64,000 nucleotides of DNA from an uncultured Flavobacteriaceae bacterium (lineage in GTDB: Bacteria > Bacteroidota > Bacteroidia > Flavobacteriales > Flavobacteriaceae). Under the pieces are notes generated by a model, which saw only the letters and a list, made by a program, of their open reading frames with translations, had not been told where the DNA came from and made no database searches. The stretch is from NCBI GenBank assembly GCA_947502635.1, contig CANNAN010000007.1:1-64000 (forward strand). Reading direction: 5' to 3'. A program made the position numbers and the translations under genes. This document shows, piece by piece, positions 35,437 to 45,553 of the stretch. Each line of letters begins with the position of its first letter. The first letter of the stretch is position 1.

Positions 35437-36954
35437 ATGAAAATCAAATTATTTCTTTTTTTAACAATTATCATTTCGTTAAACATTTTTTCACAAAATA
35501 TTTCCATTGCCAAAGGAGGAATCATCAAAGACCGTCAATTTTTAATTGATAAAAATGAAATTACTACATGTGATATAAATGGCAATTTCGTATCAATTAG
35601 ACCTCATAGAATAAACGGCACATTGCGTAATTATTATATCGAATTTTTTAATGGGTTAAATTTTTTAGAACGACAAGAAATTAAGACAGAAAAATCAACA
35701 AAGATTCTTAAGGTTTACATTAAGAACAACAAAGTTCATATTTTAATAAAGGAAGAAGACAAAAAAAATATTTCATTGAGGTTTGATTTATTTAATTTAG
35801 ATAAAAAAAAACTTATTCAAAAAAAATTAATTCTTATCAATAAGGATAATGATAAAGATCTCTATAAGTCTTTAAAAAATGACATCCCTATTTCTGAAAA
35901 CCATGATGAAAATTATTTAGTAAGTTTTCCTGTTATCGATACTGAAACAGCGTACACTTATTTAGAATATTTTGATTCAGATTTAAATTCTATTTCATCA
36001 CATAAAGTTTACCCTAATAAAAATATTCACAGAAAGAATACATCATTTTTAAACGTTAGCCTTTATAATAACAAAGTTTACATATTATATAGCTTAACAG
36101 ACGAAGAAGATAGCAATTACTATCAATTAACAGAGTTTAAAAATGGAGAAACCCGAGACATAATCTTACCAATACAAAATAACATTTATCAATTGATAAA
36201 CGCTAAGGTATTTGAAAATAGTTATATAATAAGCGGGTTATTCTCTAAACAAAAAAAGGGAGCTTTTGAGGGGTTTTTATATTATAATATCAATCTTGAC
36301 ACCTTCGAAGTAGCATATCAACAACTTTCAAATTTCTTAACTGAAAACGCTAGAAAATATTTTATTGGTTTTTTTAAAAACAATAGAAGTATTGACATTA
36401 AAGACATCTTTATTGATGAAGAAAAAAACACTTATTTAATAGGACAATTTTACACTATTAGAAAACAATACGTTCCTATTGGAATAACTTTTATTACTTC
36501 TGTCTCAACTTTTATAACGTACAACCCATTTAGTATAAGCTATAAAGTTTATGACGACATACTGATTTCAAAAATCAATTCTAATGGTGAACTAATCTGG
36601 GATAATATATTTGAACTTAAACAAACTGAAAAAATACAATCTAAATCTAATAAAAAAGACTCTTCTTATTATGCTTTTTTACAAAACAATCAATTAAACA
36701 TATTAATGAATGGGTTCATTAATATGGAAAAAGATAAACTCATAATGAAGCAAGATAAGAGAAATTCAAAGACAAATTTTTATAATATTATTGTAAATCC
36801 TGACGGAACTATAATACCAAAAATTATTTTCCCCAATGCAGATTCTGACATTTTATTTAGGGCTGAAGGAACAATAAAATTTAACAATACTATCTTTAAT
36901 TTGGGACAAGGAAATATGAGAAAACAATTGATGAAATTATCCTTAGAATATTAA
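35437..36954 (+). CDS. Secreted or periplasmic protein of unknown function
   Basis: I do not recognise this 505-residue protein. It has a signal peptide ending NIFSQ (about 20) and is otherwise rich in beta-type segments with Lys and Asn. Periodic blocks such as SYIISGLFSKQ, NTYLIGQFYTIR and DILISKINSNGELIWDNIFELK recall beta-propeller proteins, the last being similar to SBBP-like repeats. No membrane helix or T9SS sorting domain is visible. It lies after the arsM terminator and 130 bases before the phosphate transporter gene, so it is probably its own unit. Confidence 0.75.
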   Translation: MKIKLFLFLTIIISLNIFSQNISIAKGGIIKDRQFLIDKNEITTCDINGNFVSIRPHRINGTLRNYYIEFFNGLNFLERQEIKTEKSTKILKVYIKNNKVHILIKEEDKKNISLRFDLFNLDKKKLIQKKLILINKDNDKDLYKSLKNDIPISENHDENYLVSFPVIDTETAYTYLEYFDSDLNSISSHKVYPNKNIHRKNTSFLNVSLYNNKVYILYSLTDEEDSNYYQLTEFKNGETRDIILPIQNNIYQLINAKVFENSYIISGLFSKQKKGAFEGFLYYNINLDTFEVAYQQLSNFLTENARKYFIGFFKNNRSIDIKDIFIDEEKNTYLIGQFYTIRKQYVPIGITFITSVSTFITYNPFSISYKVYDDILISKINSNGELIWDNIFELKQTEKIQSKSNKKDSSYYAFLQNNQLNILMNGFINMEKDKLIMKQDKRNSKTNFYNIIVNPDGTIIPKIIFPNADSDILFRAEGTIKFNNTIFNLGQGNMRKQLMKLSLEY

Positions 36955-37085
36955 CTTCAATTTATTTTAAGTTTTAATCATCTACATCTTTACATAAGAG
37001 CATCCCTAAATTAATACTACCTTTTAAACATTTAAATTTCTAAATTATAGTAAGAATTCCCATTTAATAGCGTCAAAAGTATCAT

Positions 37086-38198
37086 ATGATTTTAATTCTT
37101 TTATTTCTTTCAGCATGCTTTTTAGCTTATAGCAATGGTGCCAATGACAATTTTAAAGGTGTTGCAACCTTGTTTGGTAGCGGCACTACTAACTACAAAA
37201 AAGCGATTAATTGGGCCACAATAACCACGTTTTTTGGATCTGTAGCCGCTATTTTTTTAGCTAATGAACTTGTTAAAAATTTTTCAGGAAAAGGTTTAGT
37301 TCCCAATGAATTAATAACGATGCCCATATTTGCAATTTCAATTGCTTCTGGAGCCGCTTTAACCGTTTTTATTGCTACAAAAATAGGCATGCCTATTTCT
37401 ACAACGCATAGTTTAGTTGGCGCACTATTTGGGGCAGGGGTTATGGCAGTTGGTTCTCAATTTAATTTCGAAAAATTGGGTAGTACTTTTTTAATGCCTT
37501 TAATTGTTAGTCCATTAATGGCAGCTATTACTAGCTTTATAGCGTATCTTATTTTCAGATTCTTTAGAAAACTGCTTGGAGTTACTAAAAAAACAAGTCT
37601 AAATATTTATAAAAAACAAACTGCAGCGATAAGTTCATTAAATATGGACCATGCAACTTTAAAAAGCCAAACAATCGTTGAGGCTACTGTTAACAATAAA
37701 GCAGACATTTACGAAGGTAAAATTTTAGGATTAAATTCTCAAAAGGCTTTAGATGCATTACATTATTTAAGTGCTGGTGTCGTCAGTTTTGCTCGCGGAT
37801 TAAACGACACACCTAAAATTATAGGTTTGCTACTAATAATTAATGCTATAGATATTAGATTAAGCATGATTATTGTGGCTATTATTATGGCCATTGGCGG
37901 ATTAATAAATGCAAAAAAAGTTGGCATAACAATGAGCAGAAAAATCACTCCGATGAATTCAGGTCAAGGTTTTACTGCCAATTTAATTACTGGGTTATTG
38001 GTAACAACTGCAAGCGTTCATGGATTGCCAGTTTCTACAACACATGTGTCTGTAGGTTCTATTTTCGGAATTGGAACCGTAACCAAAAAAGCAGATTATA
38101 AAATGATAGGTAAAATACTATTGTCTTGGCTGCTCACACTACCAATAGCGGCTATTGTGAGTGCCCTAATATTTAAACTATTAGAAACTTTTTCATAA
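37086..38198 (+). CDS. PiT-family inorganic phosphate (arsenate) transporter
   Basis: The 370-residue membrane protein has about ten hydrophobic segments and the duplicated PiT signatures GANDNFKG (about 18-25) and ARGLNDTPKI (about 238-247). Each half also has ISTTHSLVG or VSTTHVSVG. PiT carriers co-transport phosphate with H+ or Na+ and also take up arsenate. Its place inside the arsenosugar genes suggests it supplies or controls arsenate entry, though phosphate uptake alone is possible. A DUF547 gene follows 26 bases downstream. Confidence 0.92.
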   Translation: MILILLFLSACFLAYSNGANDNFKGVATLFGSGTTNYKKAINWATITTFFGSVAAIFLANELVKNFSGKGLVPNELITMPIFAISIASGAALTVFIATKIGMPISTTHSLVGALFGAGVMAVGSQFNFEKLGSTFLMPLIVSPLMAAITSFIAYLIFRFFRKLLGVTKKTSLNIYKKQTAAISSLNMDHATLKSQTIVEATVNNKADIYEGKILGLNSQKALDALHYLSAGVVSFARGLNDTPKIIGLLLIINAIDIRLSMIIVAIIMAIGGLINAKKVGITMSRKITPMNSGQGFTANLITGLLVTTASVHGLPVSTTHVSVGSIFGIGTVTKKADYKMIGKILLSWLLTLPIAAIVSALIFKLLETFS

Positions 38199-38224
38199 TA
38201 TTAAGTATTCAAAAAACATTACAA

Positions 38225-39082
38225 ATGAAGTATATTATCCTTTTATTAATCATTATCACTCTAGTATCTTGTTCTGGCACAAAACGTATTACAGAAAACA
38301 CTTCAAAAGATATTAAGCAGATTGAACCAGTAAAGGTTGATGAAGAAGTTGTTAATCAAGAAAGAGATACCGTGATTCCAGAGAAAAATAATGTTGTTAA
38401 AGAGATAAAAGAAGCGTCAGAAAAAATAAAACCAATAAAAACTTTTAATCATTCATCATGGAATAATTTACTTCAAAAACACGTTTCAGACGAAGGGCAC
38501 GTTAACTACAAAAACTTTAAATCCGATCGAAAAGAATTGACAAACTATATTACTTATTTAGGAGCGCATACGCCACAGGGTTCTTGGACAAAAGAAGACA
38601 AGCTAGCCTATTGGATCAATGCTTATAATGCAATGACAATCGATTTAATTTTACGCCACTACCCTATTAATAGTATTAAAGATATTAATAAACCATGGGA
38701 GCAACGTTTTTGGAAGCTTGATGAAAAATGGTATAATTTGAACGAGATTGAGCATCAAATTTTACGAAAAATGAAGGAACCACGAATTCATTTTGCTATT
38801 GTTTGTGCCTCGTTTTCTTGTCCTAAATTACAAAACAAAGCCTTTATTCCATCAAATATAGATGATCAGCTAACCAATGCTACAGAAGAATTTCTAGCAG
38901 ATAAAAAAAGAAATTACATATCACAAAACAGCCTAAACTTATCAAAAATATTTCAGTGGTTTGCTAAAGATTTTAAGCAAACGGGATCGTTAATTGATTT
39001 TCTGAATCAATACTCAGAAATCACAATTTCTAATAAAGCAAAAAAGAATTTTAAAGACTATAATTGGAGTTTAAATGAATAA
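38225..39082 (+). CDS. DUF547 lipoprotein
   Basis: The 285-residue protein starts with a lipoprotein signal (LVSC, Cys at about 16) and a charged linker to residue 75. The DUF547 domain (about 80-285) has LAYWINAYNAMTIDLIL, LNEIEHQILR and FAIVCASFSCPKL. The function of DUF547 is unknown; a thiol or protease-like role has been suggested by fold only. The stop codon overlaps the next glycosyltransferase gene by 8 bases. A second DUF547 protein occurs at 48267-48977. Confidence 0.88.
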   Translation: MKYIILLLIIITLVSCSGTKRITENTSKDIKQIEPVKVDEEVVNQERDTVIPEKNNVVKEIKEASEKIKPIKTFNHSSWNNLLQKHVSDEGHVNYKNFKSDRKELTNYITYLGAHTPQGSWTKEDKLAYWINAYNAMTIDLILRHYPINSIKDINKPWEQRFWKLDEKWYNLNEIEHQILRKMKEPRIHFAIVCASFSCPKLQNKAFIPSNIDDQLTNATEEFLADKKRNYISQNSLNLSKIFQWFAKDFKQTGSLIDFLNQYSEITISNKAKKNFKDYNWSLNE

Positions 39083-39812
39083 GATATCAATAATTATTCC
39101 TATGCTAAACGAAGCAGATAATATTGACAATCTGCTTACTCATCTTTTGGAAAATTCTTCGAAAGAAAACATCTCAGAAATAATCATTGCAGATGGAGGA
39201 AGTACAGACAAATCAAAAGAAATAGTTCACAATTACATCTCGTCCCGACCTAAAAAAAACCTATCCACAGCGCGAAAAGAAACCGTAATAAAATGTATTG
39301 ATGCATTAAAAGGGCGTGCTAAACAAATGAATATGGGAGCTAAATATGCTACAGGTAATATTCTTTATTTTTTACATGCCGATTCGTTTCCTCCTAAAAA
39401 TTTTGACGTTCTTATTATAAACGAAGTCCAAAAAGGTAACGAAGCTGGGTGTTTTAGAATGAAATTTAACAACAATCACTTATGGCTTAAACTTGCTGGA
39501 CAACTCACGCGATTGCCTTGGAAAATTTGTCGAGGTGGAGACCAAAGTCAATTTGTAACAACCACACTTTTTAATGACATTGGTGGCTTTAATGAGGATT
39601 TTACCATTTATGAAGATAACGATTTCATTGCAAAATTATACGATCGTAAGCAATTCGTTGTTATTCAAAAATGGTTAACAACCTCAGCAAGGTGCTACTG
39701 TTCCAATGGTGTTTGGAGACTACAATATTATTATTGGAGAATTCACCTAAAAAAGTGGCTGGGTGCCGATGCCAATGAGTTAAATCGTTATTATAAAAAG
39801 TATATTTGTTAA
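39075..39812 (+). CDS. TIGR04283-type arsenosugar biosynthesis glycosyltransferase (GT2)
   Basis: The 245-residue GT-A protein begins ISIIIPMLNEADNI and has ADGGSTDKS and FLHADSFPP, where HADS replaces the usual DxD-type metal site in this family. GRAKQMNMGAKYATG is a family hallmark. It belongs to the TIGR04283 group that co-occurs with arsS and TIGR04282 genes and is thought to act late in arsenosugar assembly. It overlaps the DUF547 gene by 8 bases. Confidence 0.88.
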   Translation: MNKISIIIPMLNEADNIDNLLTHLLENSSKENISEIIIADGGSTDKSKEIVHNYISSRPKKNLSTARKETVIKCIDALKGRAKQMNMGAKYATGNILYFLHADSFPPKNFDVLIINEVQKGNEAGCFRMKFNNNHLWLKLAGQLTRLPWKICRGGDQSQFVTTTLFNDIGGFNEDFTIYEDNDFIAKLYDRKQFVVIQKWLTTSARCYCSNGVWRLQYYYWRIHLKKWLGADANELNRYYKKYIC

Positions 39813-39924
39813 TAACCTAATTTCATATAATTGTAAATTAATTAGACAGAACTTTTCAGCACCACTTAAGGCAACAAGCATTAATGTTAGTGGATTAAAT
39901 ACTTATTTTTAAACCGAAATCAAG

Positions 39925-40656
39925 TTAATCCTTATTTCTTCCTTTTTCATCAGGATATAAAGCAGGTAAATTATCACTTTGAAAAACAGCTTTTGAATTT
40001 AAATTCATTGCAGACAACTTACCTTTAAAGGCAGCTCCTGTATCAACATTCCAAACATTAGCAGCATGCATGGGCATATCGGAATTAAAGTTGGTGGTTG
40101 GCGTATGTCCTATATAAATTTCCTTATAATGCTTTAAACGTTTAGGGTATAAAACTGAGTCTTCGTTTATATCACTACTCTTAGTTAAAACCATCTCCCA
40201 AAGCGTTCTATCAAAATAAAATGTTTCTTTAAACACTTCCTTTTCCACACCATGCATCGATGTAAAACCTGCGTGAATAAATAAGCGATTTTCATTATCA
40301 ATGTGATACAATGGCATGTTTTCAAAAAAGTCTAAATGATTCTTTTTTTCATCTGAGGAGAAAGAAACATAACTTTCAATGGTTTCCTTTCCTCCATGTA
40401 TATACCATGTAGGGTTAACATCATTAGATTTTAGCCAGTTCTCGCACCAAACATCATGGTTTCCTTTTATAAAAACACAATTTATTTTTTGAGATAATTC
40501 TATTAAAAACTGAATTACTTGAGCCGACTCACTCCAACCATCTACATAATCTCCCACAAAAATAAGCGTATCCTCATCTTTGACTTCTATTTTATTTAAT
40601 ACTTGGATTAACGCTTTTAAACCGCCATGAATGTCTCCTATTGCAAATGTTCTCAT
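39925..40656 (-). CDS. Metallophosphoesterase (serine/threonine phosphatase type)
   Basis: The 243-residue cytoplasmic enzyme shows the PPP-like metal motifs GDIHGG (about 7-12), GDYVDG (about 35-40) and GNHDVW (about 66-71). A C-terminal GHTPT carries the last metal His. Protein Ser/Thr phosphatase or symmetrical dinucleotide hydrolase activity is possible; I cannot choose. It stands alone, convergent with the glycosyltransferase gene and divergent from pyruvate carboxylase. Confidence 0.88.
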   Translation of the reverse strand: MRTFAIGDIHGGLKALIQVLNKIEVKDEDTLIFVGDYVDGWSESAQVIQFLIELSQKINCVFIKGNHDVWCENWLKSNDVNPTWYIHGGKETIESYVSFSSDEKKNHLDFFENMPLYHIDNENRLFIHAGFTSMHGVEKEVFKETFYFDRTLWEMVLTKSSDINEDSVLYPKRLKHYKEIYIGHTPTTNFNSDMPMHAANVWNVDTGAAFKGKLSAMNLNSKAVFQSDNLPALYPDEKGRNKD

Positions 40657-40850
40657 TGAGTATTTTTTTGGGCAAAAGTAATTTTTTTTAAAGGTTTATA
40701 AAATTAATCACTTAAAAAATCCACACCAAACTACAATTACATAATCAACAAATAAAATATCTTAAATTTAACAATATCGTAATAAGACCCTCAATTATTC
40801 GTAGTAATTTATTAAGTTTATAATCTTTTGTAACTGTAATTATTTAATAA

Positions 40851-43800
40851 ATGAAAATTAAAAAAGTCTTAGTTGCTAATCGTGGCGAAATTGCCATAAG
40901 AATTTTTAGAGCATGTGCAGAAATTGGTGTTAAAACTATTGGTATTTACACTTATGAAGATAGGTATTCCCTCCACAGGCATAAATCTGACGAATCCTAT
41001 CAAATAGGTGAAGATAATGCCCCCCTAAAACCATACTTAAACATCAATATTATTATAAAAATTGCATTAGAAAGTGGCGCAGATGCTATTCATCCTGGCT
41101 ATGGCTTTCTTTCTGAAAATGCAGACTTTGCACAAGCCTGTAAGGATAATAATATTATTTTCATTGGACCAAAGATTAGTGTTTTAAAATCCTTAGGCGA
41201 TAAAATTACAGCTAAAAAAGTTGCGACAGATAACAATATTCCTATTATTCAAAGCAATACTAGCCCTTTAATCAATATAAAAATAGCACTAAGCGAAGCA
41301 AAAAAAATTGGATACCCAGTCATGCTAAAAGCAGCCTCTGGCGGTGGTGGTAGAGGCATGCGTGTTATAAGAGAAGAAGAAGAGTTAAAAAGTGCTTTTA
41401 ATGAAAGTAAACGTGAAGCACTAAATGCTTTTGGAGATGATACCGTATTTTTAGAAAAATTCGTTGAAAACCCAAAGCACATTGAAATTCAAATTGTTGC
41501 AGATAACTATGGTAACACAGTACATTTATATGAAAGAGATTGTTCTGTACAGCGTCGCTACCAAAAAGTAATAGAATTTGCACCTTCCTATGGCTTAAAA
41601 GAAGAAACAAAAACAGCCTTATATGATTATGCCACTAGAATTTGTAAAGCTGTCGATTATAATAACATTGGTACTGTAGAGTTTTTGGTAGATGATGATG
41701 ATTCGATTTATTTTATTGAAGTCAACCCACGAATTCAAGTAGAGCATACTGTAACCGAAGTAATCACTAATATCGACTTAGTTAAAACCCAATTATTTGT
41801 AGCTGGTGGTTATAAATTATCTGATCAGCAAATAAAAATAACAAATCAAGAATCCATAAAAATAACAGGCTATGCTTTACAGTGCAGAATAACAACTGAA
41901 GATCCTCAAAACGATTTCAAACCTGACTATGGAACTATTTCTGCATATAGAAGTGCTTCTGGCTTTGGTATTCGTTTAGATGCAGGAAGCATTTACCAGG
42001 GTGTTACCATTTCTCCTTTCTTTGACTCTATGTTAGTAAAAGTTACTGCCAACAGTAGAACTTTAGATGGAGCCAGTAGAAAAGTAAGACGCGCTTTAGC
42101 CGAATTTAGAATTCGTGGTGTAAAAACCAACATCCCTTTTTTAATTAATATTTTAAAACATGACACCTTTAAAAAAGGTAAGGTAACCGTAAACTTTATT
42201 AAGTCTAACCCCAGCTTATTCAATTTTAAGGAATCCAGAAATAGAGCTACAAAACTTATCACTTATTTAGGAGATGTTATTATAAATGGAAATGAAGATG
42301 TAAAAAAACTAGATCCATTAAAAACATTTGTAAAGCCTAAAATTCCAAAGTTCGATATAACTGCCAATTACACCGAAGGCACTAAAGATTTATTAACACA
42401 ATTAGGTCCAGAAAAATTTTCGGAATGGTTAAAAAATGAGAAAAAGGTTCATTTTACAGACACTACGATGCGTGATGCGCATCAAAGCTTATTAGCAACT
42501 CGCATGCGTACTTACGACATGATAAAAGTGGCTGAAGGTTTTGCGAAGAATCATCCAGAAATATTTAGCATGGAAGTTTGGGGCGGCGCTACTTTTGATG
42601 TTTGCCTGCGTTTTTTACAGGAAAACCCTTGGGAACGTTTACAAATACTTCGCAAAGCGATGCCAAATATATTATTACAAATGTTAATTAGAGGTTCAAA
42701 TGGCGTAGGTTACAAAGCTTATTCAGACAATTTAATAGAAAAATTTGTAGAACAATCCTGGGAACATGGCGTTGATGTTTTTAGAATTTTCGATTCACTT
42801 AACTGGATGAAATCCATTGCACCTTGTATAGAACATGTGAGGAAAAAAACTAAAGGCTTAGCAGAAGGTTCTATCTGTTACACTAATGACATTTTGAATC
42901 CGACAAATACAAAGTACAACCTAAAATATTATACCAACCTCGCTAAAGATATTGAAAACGCTGGCGCGCACATTTTAGCGATTAAAGATATGGCTGGATT
43001 ATTAAAACCTTATGCAGCTTTCGAACTAATTTCAGCATTAAAACAAGAAGTAAACATTCCTATTCATTTACATACACATGACACCTCTTCCATTCAATCT
43101 GCGACCTATTTAAAAGCTATTGAAGCTGGTGTAGATGTTGTTGATGTAGCACTAGGCGGTTTATCTGGTTTAACGTCACAACCAAATTTCAATGCCATTG
43201 TGGAAATGTTAAGGTTTAACGAAAGAGAACCTTCTATTAATATAGATTCCTTAAATAACTATTCTAATTATTGGGGAACGGTAAGGGAATTTTATTACCC
43301 TTTCGAATCTGGCTTAAAGGCAGGTTCTGGAGAAGTATTTAAACATGAAATTCCTGGTGGTCAATATTCTAATTTAAAGCCTCAGGCCCAAGCTTTAGGC
43401 CTAGAGGGTCGTTTTCATGAAATAACAAAAATGTATGGTGAGGTCAATCAACTTTTTGGTGACATCATAAAAGTGACTCCCAGCTCAAAAGTCGTTGGAG
43501 ACATGGCCCAATATTTAGTTAGTAATCATTTAACGATTGAAGATGTCTTAGAGCGTGGCGAAACCATTTCATTTCCACAATCTGTTGTAAGTTTCTTTAA
43601 AGGAGACTTAGGCCAACCCGTTGGAGGGTTTCCTAAAAAACTTCAAAAATTAATTTTAAAAGATCAAAAACCATACTCAGATAGACCAAATGCTCATATT
43701 CCTCCAATAGACTTGGAAGAAGATTATAAATCCTTCAAAAAAATATTTGAAAAAGGTTTGGGAAGACCTATTGACATCACTGATTTTCTATCTTACAACC

Positions 43801-44303
43801 TTTATCCTAAAGTATTTACAGATGCTTACAATAAACACTTAAAATATGGCAATTTGATGCATTTGCCTACTAAAAATTTCTTTTATGGCATGGATATAGG
43901 AGAAGATATTATAGTACCATTAGACAAAGGAAAAGCATTACTCATTACTTTGGAATCTGTAGGAGAGCCTAACGTTGATGGTATGGTCACTGTATATTTC
44001 AAGGTAAATGGACAAGGACGTAGTGTAGAAATTAAAAATACATCTATCAAGGTAGATAAGGTTGAACATGTTAAAGTTGATAAAGCCAATGAAAAACAAA
44101 TAGGCGCCCCTTTACAAGGCATGCTATCTACTATTTTGGTAAAAAAAGGAGAGCAAATTGTAAAAAACCAACCATTGTTTATTATTGAAGCCATGAAAAT
44201 GGAAACTACCATTACTGCGGTTGATGATGCTACTATAAAGCAAATTGTTTTAAAAGCTAATACTATGGTAAACTCGGAAGATTTAGTATTAGTATTAGAT
44301 TAA
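40851..44303 (+). CDS. pyc: Pyruvate carboxylase
   Basis: The 1150-residue enzyme carboxylates pyruvate to oxaloacetate with ATP and biotin, replenishing the TCA cycle. Order: biotin carboxylase (about 1-450; AASGGGGRGMR ATP-grasp loop, ERDCSVQRRYQKVIE, EVNPRIQVEHTVTE), carboxyltransferase (about 525-830; FTDTTMRDAHQSLLATRMR), PYC central domain, and biotinyl domain (about 1080-1150) with the AMKM motif whose Lys1116 takes biotin. Length matches the single-chain form. The last 4 bases overlap the convergent Omp85-like gene. Confidence 0.97.
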   Translation: MKIKKVLVANRGEIAIRIFRACAEIGVKTIGIYTYEDRYSLHRHKSDESYQIGEDNAPLKPYLNINIIIKIALESGADAIHPGYGFLSENADFAQACKDNNIIFIGPKISVLKSLGDKITAKKVATDNNIPIIQSNTSPLINIKIALSEAKKIGYPVMLKAASGGGGRGMRVIREEEELKSAFNESKREALNAFGDDTVFLEKFVENPKHIEIQIVADNYGNTVHLYERDCSVQRRYQKVIEFAPSYGLKEETKTALYDYATRICKAVDYNNIGTVEFLVDDDDSIYFIEVNPRIQVEHTVTEVITNIDLVKTQLFVAGGYKLSDQQIKITNQESIKITGYALQCRITTEDPQNDFKPDYGTISAYRSASGFGIRLDAGSIYQGVTISPFFDSMLVKVTANSRTLDGASRKVRRALAEFRIRGVKTNIPFLINILKHDTFKKGKVTVNFIKSNPSLFNFKESRNRATKLITYLGDVIINGNEDVKKLDPLKTFVKPKIPKFDITANYTEGTKDLLTQLGPEKFSEWLKNEKKVHFTDTTMRDAHQSLLATRMRTYDMIKVAEGFAKNHPEIFSMEVWGGATFDVCLRFLQENPWERLQILRKAMPNILLQMLIRGSNGVGYKAYSDNLIEKFVEQSWEHGVDVFRIFDSLNWMKSIAPCIEHVRKKTKGLAEGSICYTNDILNPTNTKYNLKYYTNLAKDIENAGAHILAIKDMAGLLKPYAAFELISALKQEVNIPIHLHTHDTSSIQSATYLKAIEAGVDVVDVALGGLSGLTSQPNFNAIVEMLRFNEREPSINIDSLNNYSNYWGTVREFYYPFESGLKAGSGEVFKHEIPGGQYSNLKPQAQALGLEGRFHEITKMYGEVNQLFGDIIKVTPSSKVVGDMAQYLVSNHLTIEDVLERGETISFPQSVVSFFKGDLGQPVGGFPKKLQKLILKDQKPYSDRPNAHIPPIDLEEDYKSFKKIFEKGLGRPIDITDFLSYNLYPKVFTDAYNKHLKYGNLMHLPTKNFFYGMDIGEDIIVPLDKGKALLITLESVGEPNVDGMVTVYFKVNGQGRSVEIKNTSIKVDKVEHVKVDKANEKQIGAPLQGMLSTILVKKGEQIVKNQPLFIIEAMKMETTITAVDDATIKQIVLKANTMVNSEDLVLVLD

Positions 44304-45553
44304 AAATATTGTCCAATTCCAAATACTAAACCTTTGGTAGCATTTTTAGTAATGCCATGACCATAATCAATTCTAAAAATGGCATTGTATATTTTTTTAT
44401 GAATAAAGCGGAGTCCTAAACCTGGATATACTTTAACGTTATCCATTTTACCAAAGTCTCCAAAATCTCCTCCTGGATTCCGCCATGTACCACTATCTAT
44501 AAAAGCATTCCCTTGCAAAACAAACCAATCTTTTTCATATAAGGTGTGACGGTATTCGGTATTAAGTACTATAACACCAGTACCTCTATCAATCGTATTA
44601 CCAACACCTCTAACATTTAAATTATTATCTACTGAGAAAGGCGCAAATGGCGTTTCATCATTAGTCGACAGCCCCATTCTTAACCTAGAAGCCCAATTAC
44701 CTTTTGTTCCTACACGTTTAAAACAAAAGAAATCATTCCAACCAATAAAAAAATCAGGTAACATATCATCAGTAGATGTCACATATTGAAAATTAAACTG
44801 ACTTCTAAACCCAGATATATATTGATAATAATAGTCTAAATTGTTATACTCATAAATTCCTTTTACCAACCATTTATGTACGTTCAATTCTGGCCTATTA
44901 TTAATGTTTTCACCTTTAAATTGATAGTCTTCTACAAAATAATTTAACCCCAGTTCAAATCTGTTTTTAAAGTTAAATTCGTATAAACCTAAAACCTCAA
45001 ACGACTTATTTCTATATTTATAATTAACTGTCTCCCCTTCAAAAAAAACGGGTTCTTGAGTAGTGAGATCTTGATGATTTATAGCCAATCCTAATTTCTT
45101 TGAAAACAGGTAGGGAGCTCTAAAATTTATAGCATAAGAACTGTAAATATCTTTTTGATAAAAACCACCGAATATGATATTCCTACCTAATAGATTGAAT
45201 TCGTAAAGCCCTAATCTGTATGCAAATTCATCATCATCTGTGGTGTAAACATTTAATGATGGTATTAAAGTAAAATTCTCTTCAATGTTATAAAACACAT
45301 TATACTGATTACCTTCAGAAGGAAATACTTGATAATAAGCATGAGACACCGATGGCAATCGCTTTAAACGTAAAATATCTTGTTCTATAACTAAGGAATC
45401 TAACCTACTACCCGATTTAACTGCGGATATTTTTTTTATGAATGATGCTTTTAATTTTTTATTACCTTGAATTTTAAGATCATGTACAATAGGTTCCTGT
45501 GAGTATAAACTTGATACTATAAGCGTAAAAAAGAGGAGGGCTACTTTTTTCAT
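44300..45553 (-). CDS. Omp85-superfamily outer-membrane protein (POTRA plus beta-barrel)
   Basis: The 417-residue protein has a signal peptide ending LYSQ (19) and one POTRA-like domain (about 22-95; LKIQGNKKLKASFIKKI). A C-terminal beta-barrel (about 110-417) contains NLNVRGVG, matching the conserved VRG motif of Omp85 loop 6, and ends in Phe. With a single POTRA it is not BamA; a TamA-like or lipid/protein translocation role is possible. Its start overlaps the upstream lipoprotein gene by 4 bases. Confidence 0.82.
   Translation of the reverse strand: MKKVALLFFTLIVSSLYSQEPIVHDLKIQGNKKLKASFIKKISAVKSGSRLDSLVIEQDILRLKRLPSVSHAYYQVFPSEGNQYNVFYNIEENFTLIPSLNVYTTDDDEFAYRLGLYEFNLLGRNIIFGGFYQKDIYSSYAINFRAPYLFSKKLGLAINHQDLTTQEPVFFEGETVNYKYRNKSFEVLGLYEFNFKNRFELGLNYFVEDYQFKGENINNRPELNVHKWLVKGIYEYNNLDYYYQYISGFRSQFNFQYVTSTDDMLPDFFIGWNDFFCFKRVGTKGNWASRLRMGLSTNDETPFAPFSVDNNLNVRGVGNTIDRGTGVIVLNTEYRHTLYEKDWFVLQGNAFIDSGTWRNPGGDFGDFGKMDNVKVYPGLGLRFIHKKIYNAIFRIDYGHGITKNATKGLVFGIGQYF

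Noticed and set aside
44300-44303. Overlap of pyruvate carboxylase and the Omp85-like gene as a frameshift sign
   Set aside because: The genes are convergent and share only their stop codon region; both products end normally.
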